64,000 nt of DNA, from assembly GCF_947495845.1 (NCBI RefSeq), contig NZ_CANMAO010000001.1, positions 248,001-312,000 of the forward strand. The letters are read 5' to 3'. Both the position numbers and the translations under genes were made by a program. The DNA comes from an uncultured Endozoicomonas sp. (GTDB taxonomy: Bacteria > Pseudomonadota > Gammaproteobacteria > Pseudomonadales > Endozoicomonadaceae). This document shows positions 17,287-25,085 of the stretch, one piece after another. Position 1 is the first letter of the stretch; each line of letters opens with the position of its first letter. Under the pieces are notes generated by a model. The model did no database searches and was not told the DNA's origin. It saw only the letters and a program-made list of their open reading frames with translations.

Positions 17287-17718
17287 ATGAAATGGAATTT
17301 TTTACCCCTGTGGATAGTTTGCTTTCTGTTATCCACAAATGTTGCTGCGCAAGATGAGGCACCAGAGCAAATCAACGGTGTCATTACTATTAATACCCAT
17401 CAGGCCAAACGTCTTCACGATATTGGCGCTCTTTTTATTGATGTCAGGCCGGTAAAGCAATGGAAATACGGCCATATTGATGGTTCGGAACATCTTGATT
17501 TGCGAGGCAGCTTTCGTCAGCTATTGGTTCCCGGGATACTTGATAAAGAAACCCCAATTGTTATTTATGGGAATAGTACTTATCACATGAGAGGTGCGAT
17601 AGGCAGCTACTTGGCAGCCTTGTGGGGATATGAACGGGTTTTCTTCCTCAGGGATGGTTACTTTTCCTGGTTAGCTTTGGATTATCCTGTGTCTCTAAAA
17701 AATGGAAGAGTGTATTAA
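17287..17718 (+). CDS. Exported rhodanese-fold protein without catalytic cysteine
   Basis: The 143-residue product has a signal peptide ('MKWNFLPLWIVCFLLSTNVAAQ') and one rhodanese domain ('GALFIDVRPVKQWKYGHIDGSEHLDLRG...'). The active-site loop after 'PIVIYG' reads NSTYHMRG, so the sulfur-carrying Cys expected at the loop start is absent and sulfurtransferase activity is unlikely. It probably acts as a periplasmic binding or structural module. An ATG at 17272 adds five residues; neither start has a strong ribosome site. A terminator follows. Confidence 0.75.
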   Translation: MKWNFLPLWIVCFLLSTNVAAQDEAPEQINGVITINTHQAKRLHDIGALFIDVRPVKQWKYGHIDGSEHLDLRGSFRQLLVPGILDKETPIVIYGNSTYHMRGAIGSYLAALWGYERVFFLRDGYFSWLALDYPVSLKNGRVY

Positions 17719-17750
17719 AAGTAATATCAGTTGATAACGTGTTTTACTGA

Positions 17751-17781
17751 AAGCCCACTTTATTGATAAGTGGGCTTTTTT
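17751..17781 (+). terminator. Convergent terminator between rhodanese gene and rluE
   Basis: AAGCCCACTT pairs with AAGTGGGCTT around a seven-base loop, with a T-run on the plus strand. It overlaps the last codons of rluE on the opposite strand. Confidence 0.8.
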
Positions 17782-18425
17782 CTTTGTGCCTGATGTTTGT
17801 ATTTTGTAATTACTTCTATCATATCTTTTGGGACTTCGATTTCTCTCCACATCCCCTGTTCCAAATTATTCAAATCCCAGGGACCAATTCTGGCACGAAT
17901 AAGCCGAAGAGTTGGATGGCCCACCGCTGCCGTCATTCTTCTTACCTGACGGTTCTTACCTTCCTTAATGGTGAGTTGGAGCCAGCAATCAGGAATCGAT
18001 TTCCGCTCCCGGATGGGTGGGTTTCTATCCCAGACGGCAGGCGTCTCAATAATGTCTACTTCTGCTGGCAAGGTCAGACCATCGTTTAAAATCACACCAT
18101 GTCTCAGCTTTTCCAAACTTGCCTCATCAGGAATCCCTTCAACTTGTACCCAGTAAGTTTTTGGCATTTTGTGTTTTGGCGAGCTGATCAGATTTTGTAA
18201 TTGACCATTATTGGTCAGAAGCAGCAAACCTTCGCTATCACGGTCAAGCCTGCCCGCAGGGTATATACCCGGAATATCAACAAAGTCCTTCAGCGTTTGG
18301 CGACCATCCTGATCCGTAAACTGTGTCAACACGCCATAGGGTTTATTGACCAGAAACAATCTGGGTGATTGACCGGGCCGTTTTGGCTGTTTTTTACTGG
18401 GTAGGTGCATTGGCAGGGAAGGCAT
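17760..18425 (-). CDS. rluE: 23S rRNA pseudouridine synthase RluE
   Basis: This 221-residue RsuA/RluE-family enzyme isomerises a uridine (U2457 in E. coli) of 23S rRNA. The catalytic Asp is in '[18 protein letters not shown]' (about residue 75). The RNA-binding motif '[11 protein letters not shown]' and '[11 protein letters not shown]' follow. There is no N-terminal S4 domain, as expected for RluE. A Lys/Pro-rich N-terminal tail of about 20 residues precedes the fold. Single gene, convergent with the rhodanese gene. Confidence 0.88.
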   Translation of the reverse strand: MPSLPMHLPSKKQPKRPGQSPRLFLVNKPYGVLTQFTDQDGRQTLKDFVDIPGIYPAGRLDRDSEGLLLLTNNGQLQNLISSPKHKMPKTYWVQVEGIPDEASLEKLRHGVILNDGLTLPAEVDIIETPAVWDRNPPIRERKSIPDCWLQLTIKEGKNRQVRRMTAAVGHPTLRLIRARIGPWDLNNLEQGMWREIEVPKDMIEVITKYKHQAQRKKPTYQ

Positions 18426-18514
18426 AATGAATAAACAGAGTTGGAATTATAAGTGTATAACCAGACCTCTACTAGACTTTGCCTTCATAATATCAGACAC
18501 GAGAAGGACAGATT

Positions 18515-19963
18515 GTGAGGCAGTCAGCAGCAGGTAGCGAAGAAACAGATACAAAAAAAATCAATTTTAAAGTGCTATCGGGTTATTTGATTCCCTTTTC
18601 TCTTGGTCTTTTCTTCTGGTTATTACCCGCTCCAGAAGGGCTGGATGACCTCGGTTGGCATATGTTGATTATCTTCTTATCAACATTGTTGGGTGTGATG
18701 CTGGCACCGGCACCGATGTCAGCAGTAACCTTGGTTGGGCTAACTGTTCTGGGCCTGACAGGTACACTGTCAATTAAGGAAGCGTTGTCGGGCTATGGCG
18801 ATCCGGTTACCTGGTTATCAGTACTGGCTTTTTTTATCTCTCATGGATTTATTAAAACGGGTCTTGGAATGCGTATAGCCTATTGTTTTATGCGTATTCT
18901 TGGCAGGCGCACGCTGACTCTGGCTTATGGTTTAACACTTACGGATTTGCTTCTTGCACCTGCCATGCCAAGCATCACTGCCCGTGCGGGTGCCGTTGTT
19001 CATCCAATTATGAAGTCAATTGCCCATATCTATGACAGCCACCCAGGGCCAACGGCAAATCGTCTTGGTCGGTTTCTTACTCTCGTTGTTTTTCATGGAA
19101 ATGCCATTACCAGTGGCATGTTTTTAACGGCAATGGCGGGCAACCCAATGATTCTAAGCTTGGCGGGCAGTCAGGGAATTGAGATTACCTGGGGAAGTTG
19201 GGCTTTGGCGGCCATTGTACCCGGTATCATCAGTCTGATTATTATGCCTTTGGCACTTTATAAGTTGGTTCCTCCAGAGATGACAAAAACACCAGGAGCG
19301 GTCAGTCTCGCAAAAGAGAAGCTGGCTCAGCTGGGGCCATTAAAACGGGATGAGTGGATCATGCTGGTTACCTTCATCGTACTTTTACTGCTTTGGGTAT
19401 TCGGGTCAGGCTTTGGTGTTGTGCCAACGCTGGTAGCCATGCTAGGTGTGAGTTTGTTGATTCTTACAGGCGTTTTGGACTGGCAAGACGTGATTGGCAA
19501 TAAAGGTGCCTGGGATACCATGATCTGGTTTGGCGCCTTTATCACCATGGCTCATTACCTCAGCGTTTATGGTGTTGTGCAGTTCACATGTGACCACGTA
19601 GGAGGATTATTTTCCGGCTTTTCAGCAAGTATGACCCTATTGATGCTTTGTGTGATTTATTACCTGTTTCACTATTTTTTTGCCGCGGCCACAGCACAGA
19701 TCAGTGCAATGTATACCAGCTTTCTGCTGATCATTCTCGCCGCTGGCATTTCGCCGTTGGGGGGCGCACTGATGCTGGCATTTATGAGTAGTTTGTGTGG
19801 AGTGATCACTCACTACGGTAATGGCCCTGCCCCCATTTTATTCGGAGCGGGTTATGTTTCTCTGGGCTGTTGGTGGTTTGCCGGTATCATCATGAGCCTG
19901 CTCTATTTGTCCATATGGCTTGGCCCAGGCATTTTGTGGCTGGAATGGCTGGGCTATCTGTGA
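18515..19963 (+). CDS. DASS-family (SLC13) sodium:anion symporter
   Basis: This is an inner-membrane carrier of 482 residues with about 11-12 hydrophobic helices. It has the DASS features 'APAMPSITARAGAVVHPIMKSIA' (split into two adjacent motifs) and 'GNGPAPILFGAGYV' near the C terminus. Family members move di- and tricarboxylates or sulfate with Na+, or exchange them. The substrate is not determinable. The start is GTG, with GAAGGA six bases upstream. Sodium coupling would fit a Na+-cycling physiology suggested by the V-ATPase in this window. Confidence 0.85.
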   Translation: MRQSAAGSEETDTKKINFKVLSGYLIPFSLGLFFWLLPAPEGLDDLGWHMLIIFLSTLLGVMLAPAPMSAVTLVGLTVLGLTGTLSIKEALSGYGDPVTWLSVLAFFISHGFIKTGLGMRIAYCFMRILGRRTLTLAYGLTLTDLLLAPAMPSITARAGAVVHPIMKSIAHIYDSHPGPTANRLGRFLTLVVFHGNAITSGMFLTAMAGNPMILSLAGSQGIEITWGSWALAAIVPGIISLIIMPLALYKLVPPEMTKTPGAVSLAKEKLAQLGPLKRDEWIMLVTFIVLLLLWVFGSGFGVVPTLVAMLGVSLLILTGVLDWQDVIGNKGAWDTMIWFGAFITMAHYLSVYGVVQFTCDHVGGLFSGFSASMTLLMLCVIYYLFHYFFAAATAQISAMYTSFLLIILAAGISPLGGALMLAFMSSLCGVITHYGNGPAPILFGAGYVSLGCWWFAGIIMSLLYLSIWLGPGILWLEWLGYL

Positions 19964-19976
19964 AGGTGCCGATCAT

Positions 19977-20174
19977 TTAAAGAACAAATTCCACCAATAC
20001 GGTCTTTATCAAAAACCCAAGCACTCCCAGACCCAGTGCGCCAAAAAGTACAAAGGTACCCCATTTTCCAGCATTGGACTTTTTGGCAAGGTCATAAACG
20101 ATAAAGGCCATGAACAGTACAAGCCCACCCACGAGGACTGGTAACATCAGGGCTTCGAACTCGGCTACATCCAT
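19977..20174 (-). CDS. DUF2788 small membrane protein
   Basis: This 65-residue protein has two membrane helices (about residues 8-28 and 39-60) separated by a basic loop 'YDLAKKSNAGKWG'. The sequence fits the DUF2788 family of gammaproteobacteria, whose function is unknown. It is convergent with the symporter gene. Confidence 0.75.
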   Translation of the reverse strand: MDVAEFEALMLPVLVGGLVLFMAFIVYDLAKKSNAGKWGTFVLFGALGLGVLGFLIKTVLVEFVL

Positions 20175-20303
20175 CTTTATTCTGCTCGCTATTTAGCTGT
20201 GTCTTACTTTTATCCGGTGAAGATTATCGGGTTTCCCTTCAAAGTAAAGTCATTCTCCTGCTGTTACGCCCCGCTGAGTAGTCAATGAAACGCTAATAGC
20301 CCC

Positions 20304-20330
20304 TATATAGATGTGAAGATTTACCGATAA
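20304..20330 (+). promoter_or_regulatory. Sigma-28-like promoter
   Basis: TATA, 15 bases, then ACCGATAA matches the FliA consensus TAAA-N15-GCCGATAA at all but two positions. It lies 54 bases before the start of the next gene pair. fliA itself is encoded 4 kb away. Consensus match only. Confidence 0.4.
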
Positions 20331-20383
20331 AGGTATCCAGAGAGTTTCCATCAGGGCAACGCATAAGGACAACGGAGGGTACA

Positions 20384-20752
20384 ATGCCGATAACACTGAA
20401 ACTTGTGGATGTTCGGAAATTACAGAAAACCTCTTCAGTAGTCATGGCTGAATCTCAGGCCGTTGTTGAAAGTGCCAGAAAAATGCTGGCAAAGCAGGAA
20501 GAGTTTATGGAAAAAGGCGGTATGGACAGAGAAAAACTGAGAGCGTTTATTAATAGCGGCCATTGGTCTGCCAAGCAAAGGCAGAAGGCTCGTGAAGAGC
20601 TTCTTCGCTTTCATTCAGAGCTGAAAAGTAATATGAAGCAGGCAGCCGATGAAAAGCGAAAGGATATGGCACTTGGCCGGCGCTTACTCAAGCAGGAAAA
20701 CGATGTGGTAAAAGGCCAGCGGGTAAAGAAGAAACGTTCTGGTTTTGTTTAG
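20384..20752 (+). CDS. Small helical, highly charged protein of unknown function
   Basis: The 122-residue product is almost entirely predicted helix with heptad-like spacing, very rich in Lys, Glu, Gln and Arg, and has a basic C terminus 'KKKRSGFV'. It has no signal peptide or membrane segment. An ACGGAGG ribosome site precedes the ATG. It lies 56 bases upstream of the next gene and behind the sigma-28-like promoter. The size and helicity would suit a secretion chaperone, stalk or export accessory, but I recognise no family. Confidence 0.65.
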   Translation: MPITLKLVDVRKLQKTSSVVMAESQAVVESARKMLAKQEEFMEKGGMDREKLRAFINSGHWSAKQRQKAREELLRFHSELKSNMKQAADEKRKDMALGRRLLKQENDVVKGQRVKKKRSGFV

Positions 20753-20808
20753 CAGCACAGTCACGGTCAGCCATTTAATCAAAAACAGTTTTCAGGGATG
20801 AGAACAGT

Positions 20809-21909
20809 ATGGATCCAATTCGCGGCGTAACAACGAACAACGGCGTTCGTACCCTAAACCCTTTGGAAATGAGCCAGCAGGATTTTATTGCCGCTGTGTA
20901 TCTGGAAAGAGGCGAGATGCTGGATACTGAAGTCCGGCGGATTATCGATGAAATAGATGTCAGTAACAAAGCGGCTGATGCCATTAATGGCATGATTGCC
21001 AAGTCAAATGTGGCGCAGTTTGGTGCTGCTGACTATGCCAGTAATACCTGGAGCGTGGATGGTAGCAATATCACGCTGGAAAATGGTTATAGCCTTCAAT
21101 TCAGTGAAGATGGGGATTCAAATTCATCCTTTGTTTTATCGGATGCAATGGGCAATCAGCTGATTTATCGGAATCAATTATTAATTCCTGTGCCTAGTGG
21201 AACGACCGTAGATGCATTAGAGGTGGGTATTCCTGTCACGGAAAGGATGACCTTGTTACTGGAAGATGGTACTGAAATTTCATTAATTCCAAACGCCACC
21301 GGCGGTCTTGATCCTGATGATTTGTCCGGGGGTACCCATGATATTTCTCAAGTTGTTATTACCCGAAGAAATCAGGGGTTGTGGATAACCGATGTAAATA
21401 CCACCACACCGACAATACCTTCACCTGATCTCAACGGCTATGCCCATGACAGCAACTCCGGTGACGACGGCTACGTTCTGTATGAATCTGGGGGCCTCCA
21501 TAACTGGGAATACAATGGTAAAAATGTCAGCGATCTAACCGCAACCCATGATGGGGAAACCATTGATGGATTTTTTGCCCGCAAACTGGCCTTTAACGGA
21601 TCGGTTGCTGGTGAGTTTACTTCTGAGGGAAGACCCATACTGACCCAACGGGAGAAAGATATTCTGACTGAATTGGGCGTTCCTTTCAGTGACCCTGCTG
21701 GCGATGGAGACCTGACACCAGCCGCCTGGGGTGCACTGAGGACAACGTTAGACAATGTCAGAGACAACCTGACCGGCAGTAGCCAGCTGCAAACAGTCCA
21801 GTTGCAGCGGGCAATGCAGACTTACAATCAGAACTATGAAGCTATGTCTAACGCCCAGCAGAGAATATACAACCTGCTTCGAGATATTATGGGTAATATT
21901 GGACGTTGA
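20809..21909 (+). CDS. Possible type III/flagellar-exported protein with helical ends
   Basis: This 366-residue protein has no Sec signal. A helical N terminus (about residues 20-67), a long variable beta-rich acidic middle and a helical C terminus ('LQRAMQTYNQNYEAMSNAQQ', ending 'LLRDIMGNIGR') give the helix-variable-helix plan seen in EspA/SseB filament and needle-tip proteins. Specific homology is not recognised. Together with the preceding helical gene and the sigma-28-like promoter, export through a flagellar or type III apparatus is an inference. No apparatus genes are in the window. Confidence 0.5.
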   Translation: MDPIRGVTTNNGVRTLNPLEMSQQDFIAAVYLERGEMLDTEVRRIIDEIDVSNKAADAINGMIAKSNVAQFGAADYASNTWSVDGSNITLENGYSLQFSEDGDSNSSFVLSDAMGNQLIYRNQLLIPVPSGTTVDALEVGIPVTERMTLLLEDGTEISLIPNATGGLDPDDLSGGTHDISQVVITRRNQGLWITDVNTTTPTIPSPDLNGYAHDSNSGDDGYVLYESGGLHNWEYNGKNVSDLTATHDGETIDGFFARKLAFNGSVAGEFTSEGRPILTQREKDILTELGVPFSDPAGDGDLTPAAWGALRTTLDNVRDNLTGSSQLQTVQLQRAMQTYNQNYEAMSNAQQRIYNLLRDIMGNIGR

Positions 21910-21921
21910 TGAGGAAACTTA

Positions 21922-22530
21922 TCAGTCCACACTGATACCCAGCTGGCTGATACAGTCATTGGCTGAGAATATTTTAAGTTCCTTTGAAAGTGCTTTTGAA
22001 GGCGTGGGCTGATCACTGATCATAGTGATCAGTTCATGGATGAAGTCCAGCTGTACCTGATAAAGCTCGTGATTTTCGATGTATTGGGATAGTTCCGTAC
22101 CGTTCAGATCTTCCGCTTCCGCATACTTGATAAATTTGCCGATGGTGCTTAACGATACGGTTAGTGCGCTGGCGGCTTCATCAACAGACGCTTTCATTGC
22201 ACAGTTGATTGTGCAGTGAAGGCCGACGGTAAAGTCCAGGGCTGGTTCCACGCCAAAGATGTCAAAATCGTCTGGTGACGGTGATTGTTCGTCCAGCCGT
22301 TCAAGCAGGCGTTCAAAATTTTTTGATGATTGAAGACCGGCAACGAAGTCCCAGAGCATATCAAGGCAATGGCGTAGTTCAGCTGATTCTCCAAACTCGG
22401 TGATTTCACAAAATAGGGCGAAGTTGGGCCATGCTCTTTCTGTGACTGCATTGGCGATAGCGGTCAGCTGCAATGAGGAGAACGTTTGGAGCTGTCGATG
22501 GAATTGTGAGTATAGGCTGCGGGTGTTCAA
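21922..22530 (-). CDS. yjaG: YjaG family protein (DUF416)
   Basis: This 202-residue all-alpha cytosolic protein is similar along its length to E. coli YjaG: 'LTAIANAVTERAWPNFALFCEITEFGE' near the N terminus, 'SPDDFDIFGVEPALDFTVGL' in the middle and 'QLDFIHELITMI' near the C terminus. Function is unknown in the family. It converges with the putative exported protein with 12 bases between stops. Confidence 0.85.
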   Translation of the reverse strand: MNTRSLYSQFHRQLQTFSSLQLTAIANAVTERAWPNFALFCEITEFGESAELRHCLDMLWDFVAGLQSSKNFERLLERLDEQSPSPDDFDIFGVEPALDFTVGLHCTINCAMKASVDEAASALTVSLSTIGKFIKYAEAEDLNGTELSQYIENHELYQVQLDFIHELITMISDQPTPSKALSKELKIFSANDCISQLGISVD

Positions 22531-22609
22531 ATGTGACTTCCGAGGTAAGTTAAAGCAAGCATTATTTTAACCTTTCTTCAGTCACTTTTTCATGATCGGC
22601 AAAATTTTA

Positions 22610-23149
22610 TTATAAAGGCCAACGAAACTTTACACTGACAGCGTCGAAGTCGTAATCGGAATTCAGTTCAACGTTACCACCATCTGCCATACAGCTGGTA
22701 GCAGTGAGTTTGCCGGGGTTCAATTTCAGGTCAGCGCAATCGCCAAAAGAGTAGCGGGTGTTCTTTTTGATGAATTCAACACCTTCCCTGACACTCTCCC
22801 CAAGCCCGATCCCATCAAGCCCATAAAGAAGCACAGTGCCGACAGTCTGGTTTATTACCTTATTAGGATCGTCGATTGACTTGTAGACAAAGGAGCCCGC
22901 ACGTTCAGAGTTACGTTTATTTTCTCGCCTGAAAAAATTGTGCTTGTTGTTGGCGCCGGTTGTCTGGGCGCTTATTTCAGGCATCTCTGTTGAGCTGTCA
23001 GCAAGCCCGTGGGTGTAGGGAGTGTAATACTCCAGCGACGAAACAGGCTCTGAATGAAGCGTTGTTGCATGGAGAGTGACTGCGTGGGTAATCGCCCATG
23101 CAAGACATAGCGTATGGATGATATATTTCACTGGGTTGGTAATATTCAT
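22610..23149 (-). CDS. Exported protein of unknown function
   Basis: The 179-residue product starts at an ATG five bases after AAGGA and has a signal sequence ('MNITNPVKYIIHTLCLAWAITHAVTLHA'). The longer ATG at 23176 would add nine residues with no better ribosome site. The mature part has a Lys/Arg/Asn-rich stretch, then a C-terminal domain with two Cys (in 'FGDCADLKL' and 'ATSCMADGG') that could form a disulfide. It ends in strand-like 'AVSVKFRWPL'. I recognise no family. It is divergent from the RhoGAP-like gene, sharing a 370-base AT-rich upstream region. Confidence 0.6.
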   Translation of the reverse strand: MNITNPVKYIIHTLCLAWAITHAVTLHATTLHSEPVSSLEYYTPYTHGLADSSTEMPEISAQTTGANNKHNFFRRENKRNSERAGSFVYKSIDDPNKVINQTVGTVLLYGLDGIGLGESVREGVEFIKKNTRYSFGDCADLKLNPGKLTATSCMADGGNVELNSDYDFDAVSVKFRWPL

Positions 23150-23469
23150 GGCGTCCTTCCTAAATATATCGTTCACAGTTACGTTGGTTTTATCTCCGAT
23201 GTCATTTCTATGAGATAGCTGTATGGAAAATTCGTTCCATTAGATATCCTTCAATCGGTAAAGAATGTCGTGTTACAAATTTAATTCTAATGGTCTTTTC
23301 GTAATAACTCCTTGAAACCAAAGTATTATATTCAAAAAAGGTATAAGGTTGGATTTGAAAAATGCTTTTGGAAACAGCGTGTTGGGTTTAACTCGGGAAA
23401 AGTAATGAAGCAAAGGTTGGTGTGCGTATGGGTGATGTTCGACTAAATAATAATGTTTGAAATGTATTT

Positions 23470-23484
23470 TATGTCGTATAAATA
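23470..23484 (+). promoter_or_regulatory. Shared upstream motif with embedded -10-like box
   Basis: TATGTCGTATAAATA lies 33 bases before the RhoGAP-like gene and contains TATAAA. Close relatives occur before fleN (15431-15445) and upstream of the P-domain gene (47330-47344). Confidence 0.3.
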
Positions 23485-23516
23485 AAGGTGTACTCACATG
23501 GATAGGAGTTATTCTT

Positions 23517-24419
23517 ATGGAGGTAAATAGTAATGGTGTCAGCAGTACTGGTTATTCAAAGGAAGTGTTAAATAAAGCAGCAGGTCAAGATAAGCTAGGA
23601 TGCTCTGTCACTGAACAGTATTGTCAAAAACATTTTACCAATGATGTTACCAAAAATGCTAAGTATGTGAGTGATTTTCTTGCTTTAAAGGTTGAGCTTC
23701 GAGATAGCCCTAAACAATGGATAAAAGAGAAGGTGGTCCGGAAGGGTATCAAACTATATCTGGGAAAAAGTACCACTAGGCTTCCCAACTCCTTGAAAAG
23801 CTATTGTATTAAAAAAGCAAAGGAAACGTTAACTGAAAAAAAGTTGTCTAGTTATCAGGTTGTTAGTGATTATAAAGTGGATCTTCGATCTTTAAGTACA
23901 ATGTCTAGTTTTCTTAATGAAAAATTATCGGAGTTAACAGAAAATCTTTTTCGACAACCAGGAACAGTAAAAGATATTAACTCTATAAAAGAGAAAGCCA
24001 AGAGCGGTGAATTGGATGCCAAGTATTTGAAAAGTACTCAACCTCATGCAGTCTCTAGTGCTTTCAAATCAATTCTTAAGGATGAAAAGATACTCTCTAT
24101 GAATGATTTTGATAGAATTAGAGATTCTACACCAGAGACGGTGAAGGACACTACAAATAAAATATTTGATTCAAAAACCAAATACCAACAGTTATTGCTT
24201 CAACAGCTGGCAGAATTTGCTGAAAAGGCGGATAAATATCATTCCAAGGGATCTCAAGTTGTTAATGGGGATAATCTGGTTATTTCCATTGGTGCCAGTC
24301 TTTATGATGATAGAGGACTTAGACCAACAGAAGAGATTTCTTTCATCAAAAGCCTTAAAAATCCTAAAACAATAGAGAATGTTGTTGAATTTCTGAATCA
24401 GATACGTCAGAAAGCATAA
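23517..24419 (+). CDS. RhoGAP-domain-like protein, candidate host-directed effector
   Basis: The 300-residue, AT-rich gene starts at an ATG seven bases after AGGAG. The C-terminal half follows the eukaryotic RhoGAP pattern: 'ENLFRQPGTVKDINSIKEKA' with a putative arginine finger R146, 'HAVSSAFKSILKDE' with K184, and 'NGDNLVISIGASLYDD' with N253. The spacings R+38 to K and K+69 to N are close to those of p50RhoGAP (R85, K122, N194). The canonical R126 position is Lys. RhoGAPs stimulate GTP hydrolysis by Rho-family GTPases, which bacteria lack, so action in a host cell is inferred. The N-terminal 120 residues are unrecognised and could hold a secretion or localisation signal. No Sec signal is seen. 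Confidence 0.65.
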   Translation: MEVNSNGVSSTGYSKEVLNKAAGQDKLGCSVTEQYCQKHFTNDVTKNAKYVSDFLALKVELRDSPKQWIKEKVVRKGIKLYLGKSTTRLPNSLKSYCIKKAKETLTEKKLSSYQVVSDYKVDLRSLSTMSSFLNEKLSELTENLFRQPGTVKDINSIKEKAKSGELDAKYLKSTQPHAVSSAFKSILKDEKILSMNDFDRIRDSTPETVKDTTNKIFDSKTKYQQLLLQQLAEFAEKADKYHSKGSQVVNGDNLVISIGASLYDDRGLRPTEEISFIKSLKNPKTIENVVEFLNQIRQKA

Positions 24420-24425
24420 AAAGCA

Positions 24426-24464
24426 AAAGCGTTTCTCAACATAATAAAGTCTGAGAAACGCTTT
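24426..24464. terminator. Bidirectional hairpin between the RhoGAP-like gene and efpL
   Basis: AAAGCGTTTCTCA and TGAGAAACGCTTT form a perfect 13-base stem between two convergent stops, with A/T-rich flanks on both sides. Confidence 0.75.
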
Positions 24465-24469
24465 AATTA

Positions 24470-25033
24470 TCAAGCCCGGGACATAAACTTCCCAGTCTCA
24501 GTATTCACCTTTATAACTTCACCATTGCTCAAATACTCAGGCACTTGAACCTCAAGGCCGGTACTTAGCCTTGCAGGCTTGGTTCTGGCTGCAGCCGAAG
24601 CCCCTTTAATGCCCGGAGTGGTATCCACAATCTCCAGCGCTACAGAAGCCGGTAAATCGATAGACAACAGCTGACCTTCAACCAGCAAAGCAACAATCCC
24701 TTCTGCATTATCAGCGATATAAAGCAACTGCTCTTCAATGGTGCTGGCATTCACCAGATACTGGCTGTAATCCTCAGAATCCATAAAGGTGCATTCATCG
24801 CCTTCACGGTAAAGCAGTGTGACTCCACGGCGTTGCATATCAACATCCGCTAAAAGAATATCACCGGTTAATGTCTGCTCCAGTTTCTGGCCACCGGGTA
24901 CAGCATTGAAACGCACTTTATACAGTGTCTGGGCACCGCGGGCAGAAGGGCTTTTGGCTTCCACCAGACGAACCTGATAATACAGGCCATCAATGGATAC
25001 GATCTGGCCTCTCTTCAGCTCTCTAGCATACAT
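24470..25033 (-). CDS. efpL: Elongation factor P-like protein EfpL (YeiP)
   Basis: EfpL relieves ribosome stalling at proline-rich and some other motifs. The 187-residue protein matches YeiP throughout, with 'GIKGASAAARTKPARLSTGLEVQVPEYL' (split across two conserved blocks) and the domain-I loop 'SPSARG', whose Arg (R32) replaces the modified Lys of EF-P. This is the diagnostic difference of the EfpL subgroup, which needs no post-translational modification. An AAGGAG site precedes the ATG. The integrase gene starts only 53 bases away on the opposite strand, so the native efpL promoter may have been altered by insertion. Confidence 0.9.
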   Translation of the reverse strand: MYARELKRGQIVSIDGLYYQVRLVEAKSPSARGAQTLYKVRFNAVPGGQKLEQTLTGDILLADVDMQRRGVTLLYREGDECTFMDSEDYSQYLVNASTIEEQLLYIADNAEGIVALLVEGQLLSIDLPASVALEIVDTTPGIKGASAAARTKPARLSTGLEVQVPEYLSNGEVIKVNTETGKFMSRA

Positions 25034-25085
25034 ATTTGCATAACTCCTTATAACAACTGAAATCTATGCAGCGTACTATATCAGA

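Noticed and set aside
17311-17336. Two inverted DnaA-box-like sequences (TGTGGATAG and TTATCCACA)
   Set aside because: They lie within the signal-peptide codons of the rhodanese gene. Single boxes also occur at other places in the window, and no AT-rich unwinding region or dnaA/dnaN genes accompany them.
23273-23497. Minus-strand 74-codon frame between the exported protein and RhoGAP-like genes
   Set aside because: It overlaps the likely promoters of both neighbours and lacks a ribosome site.
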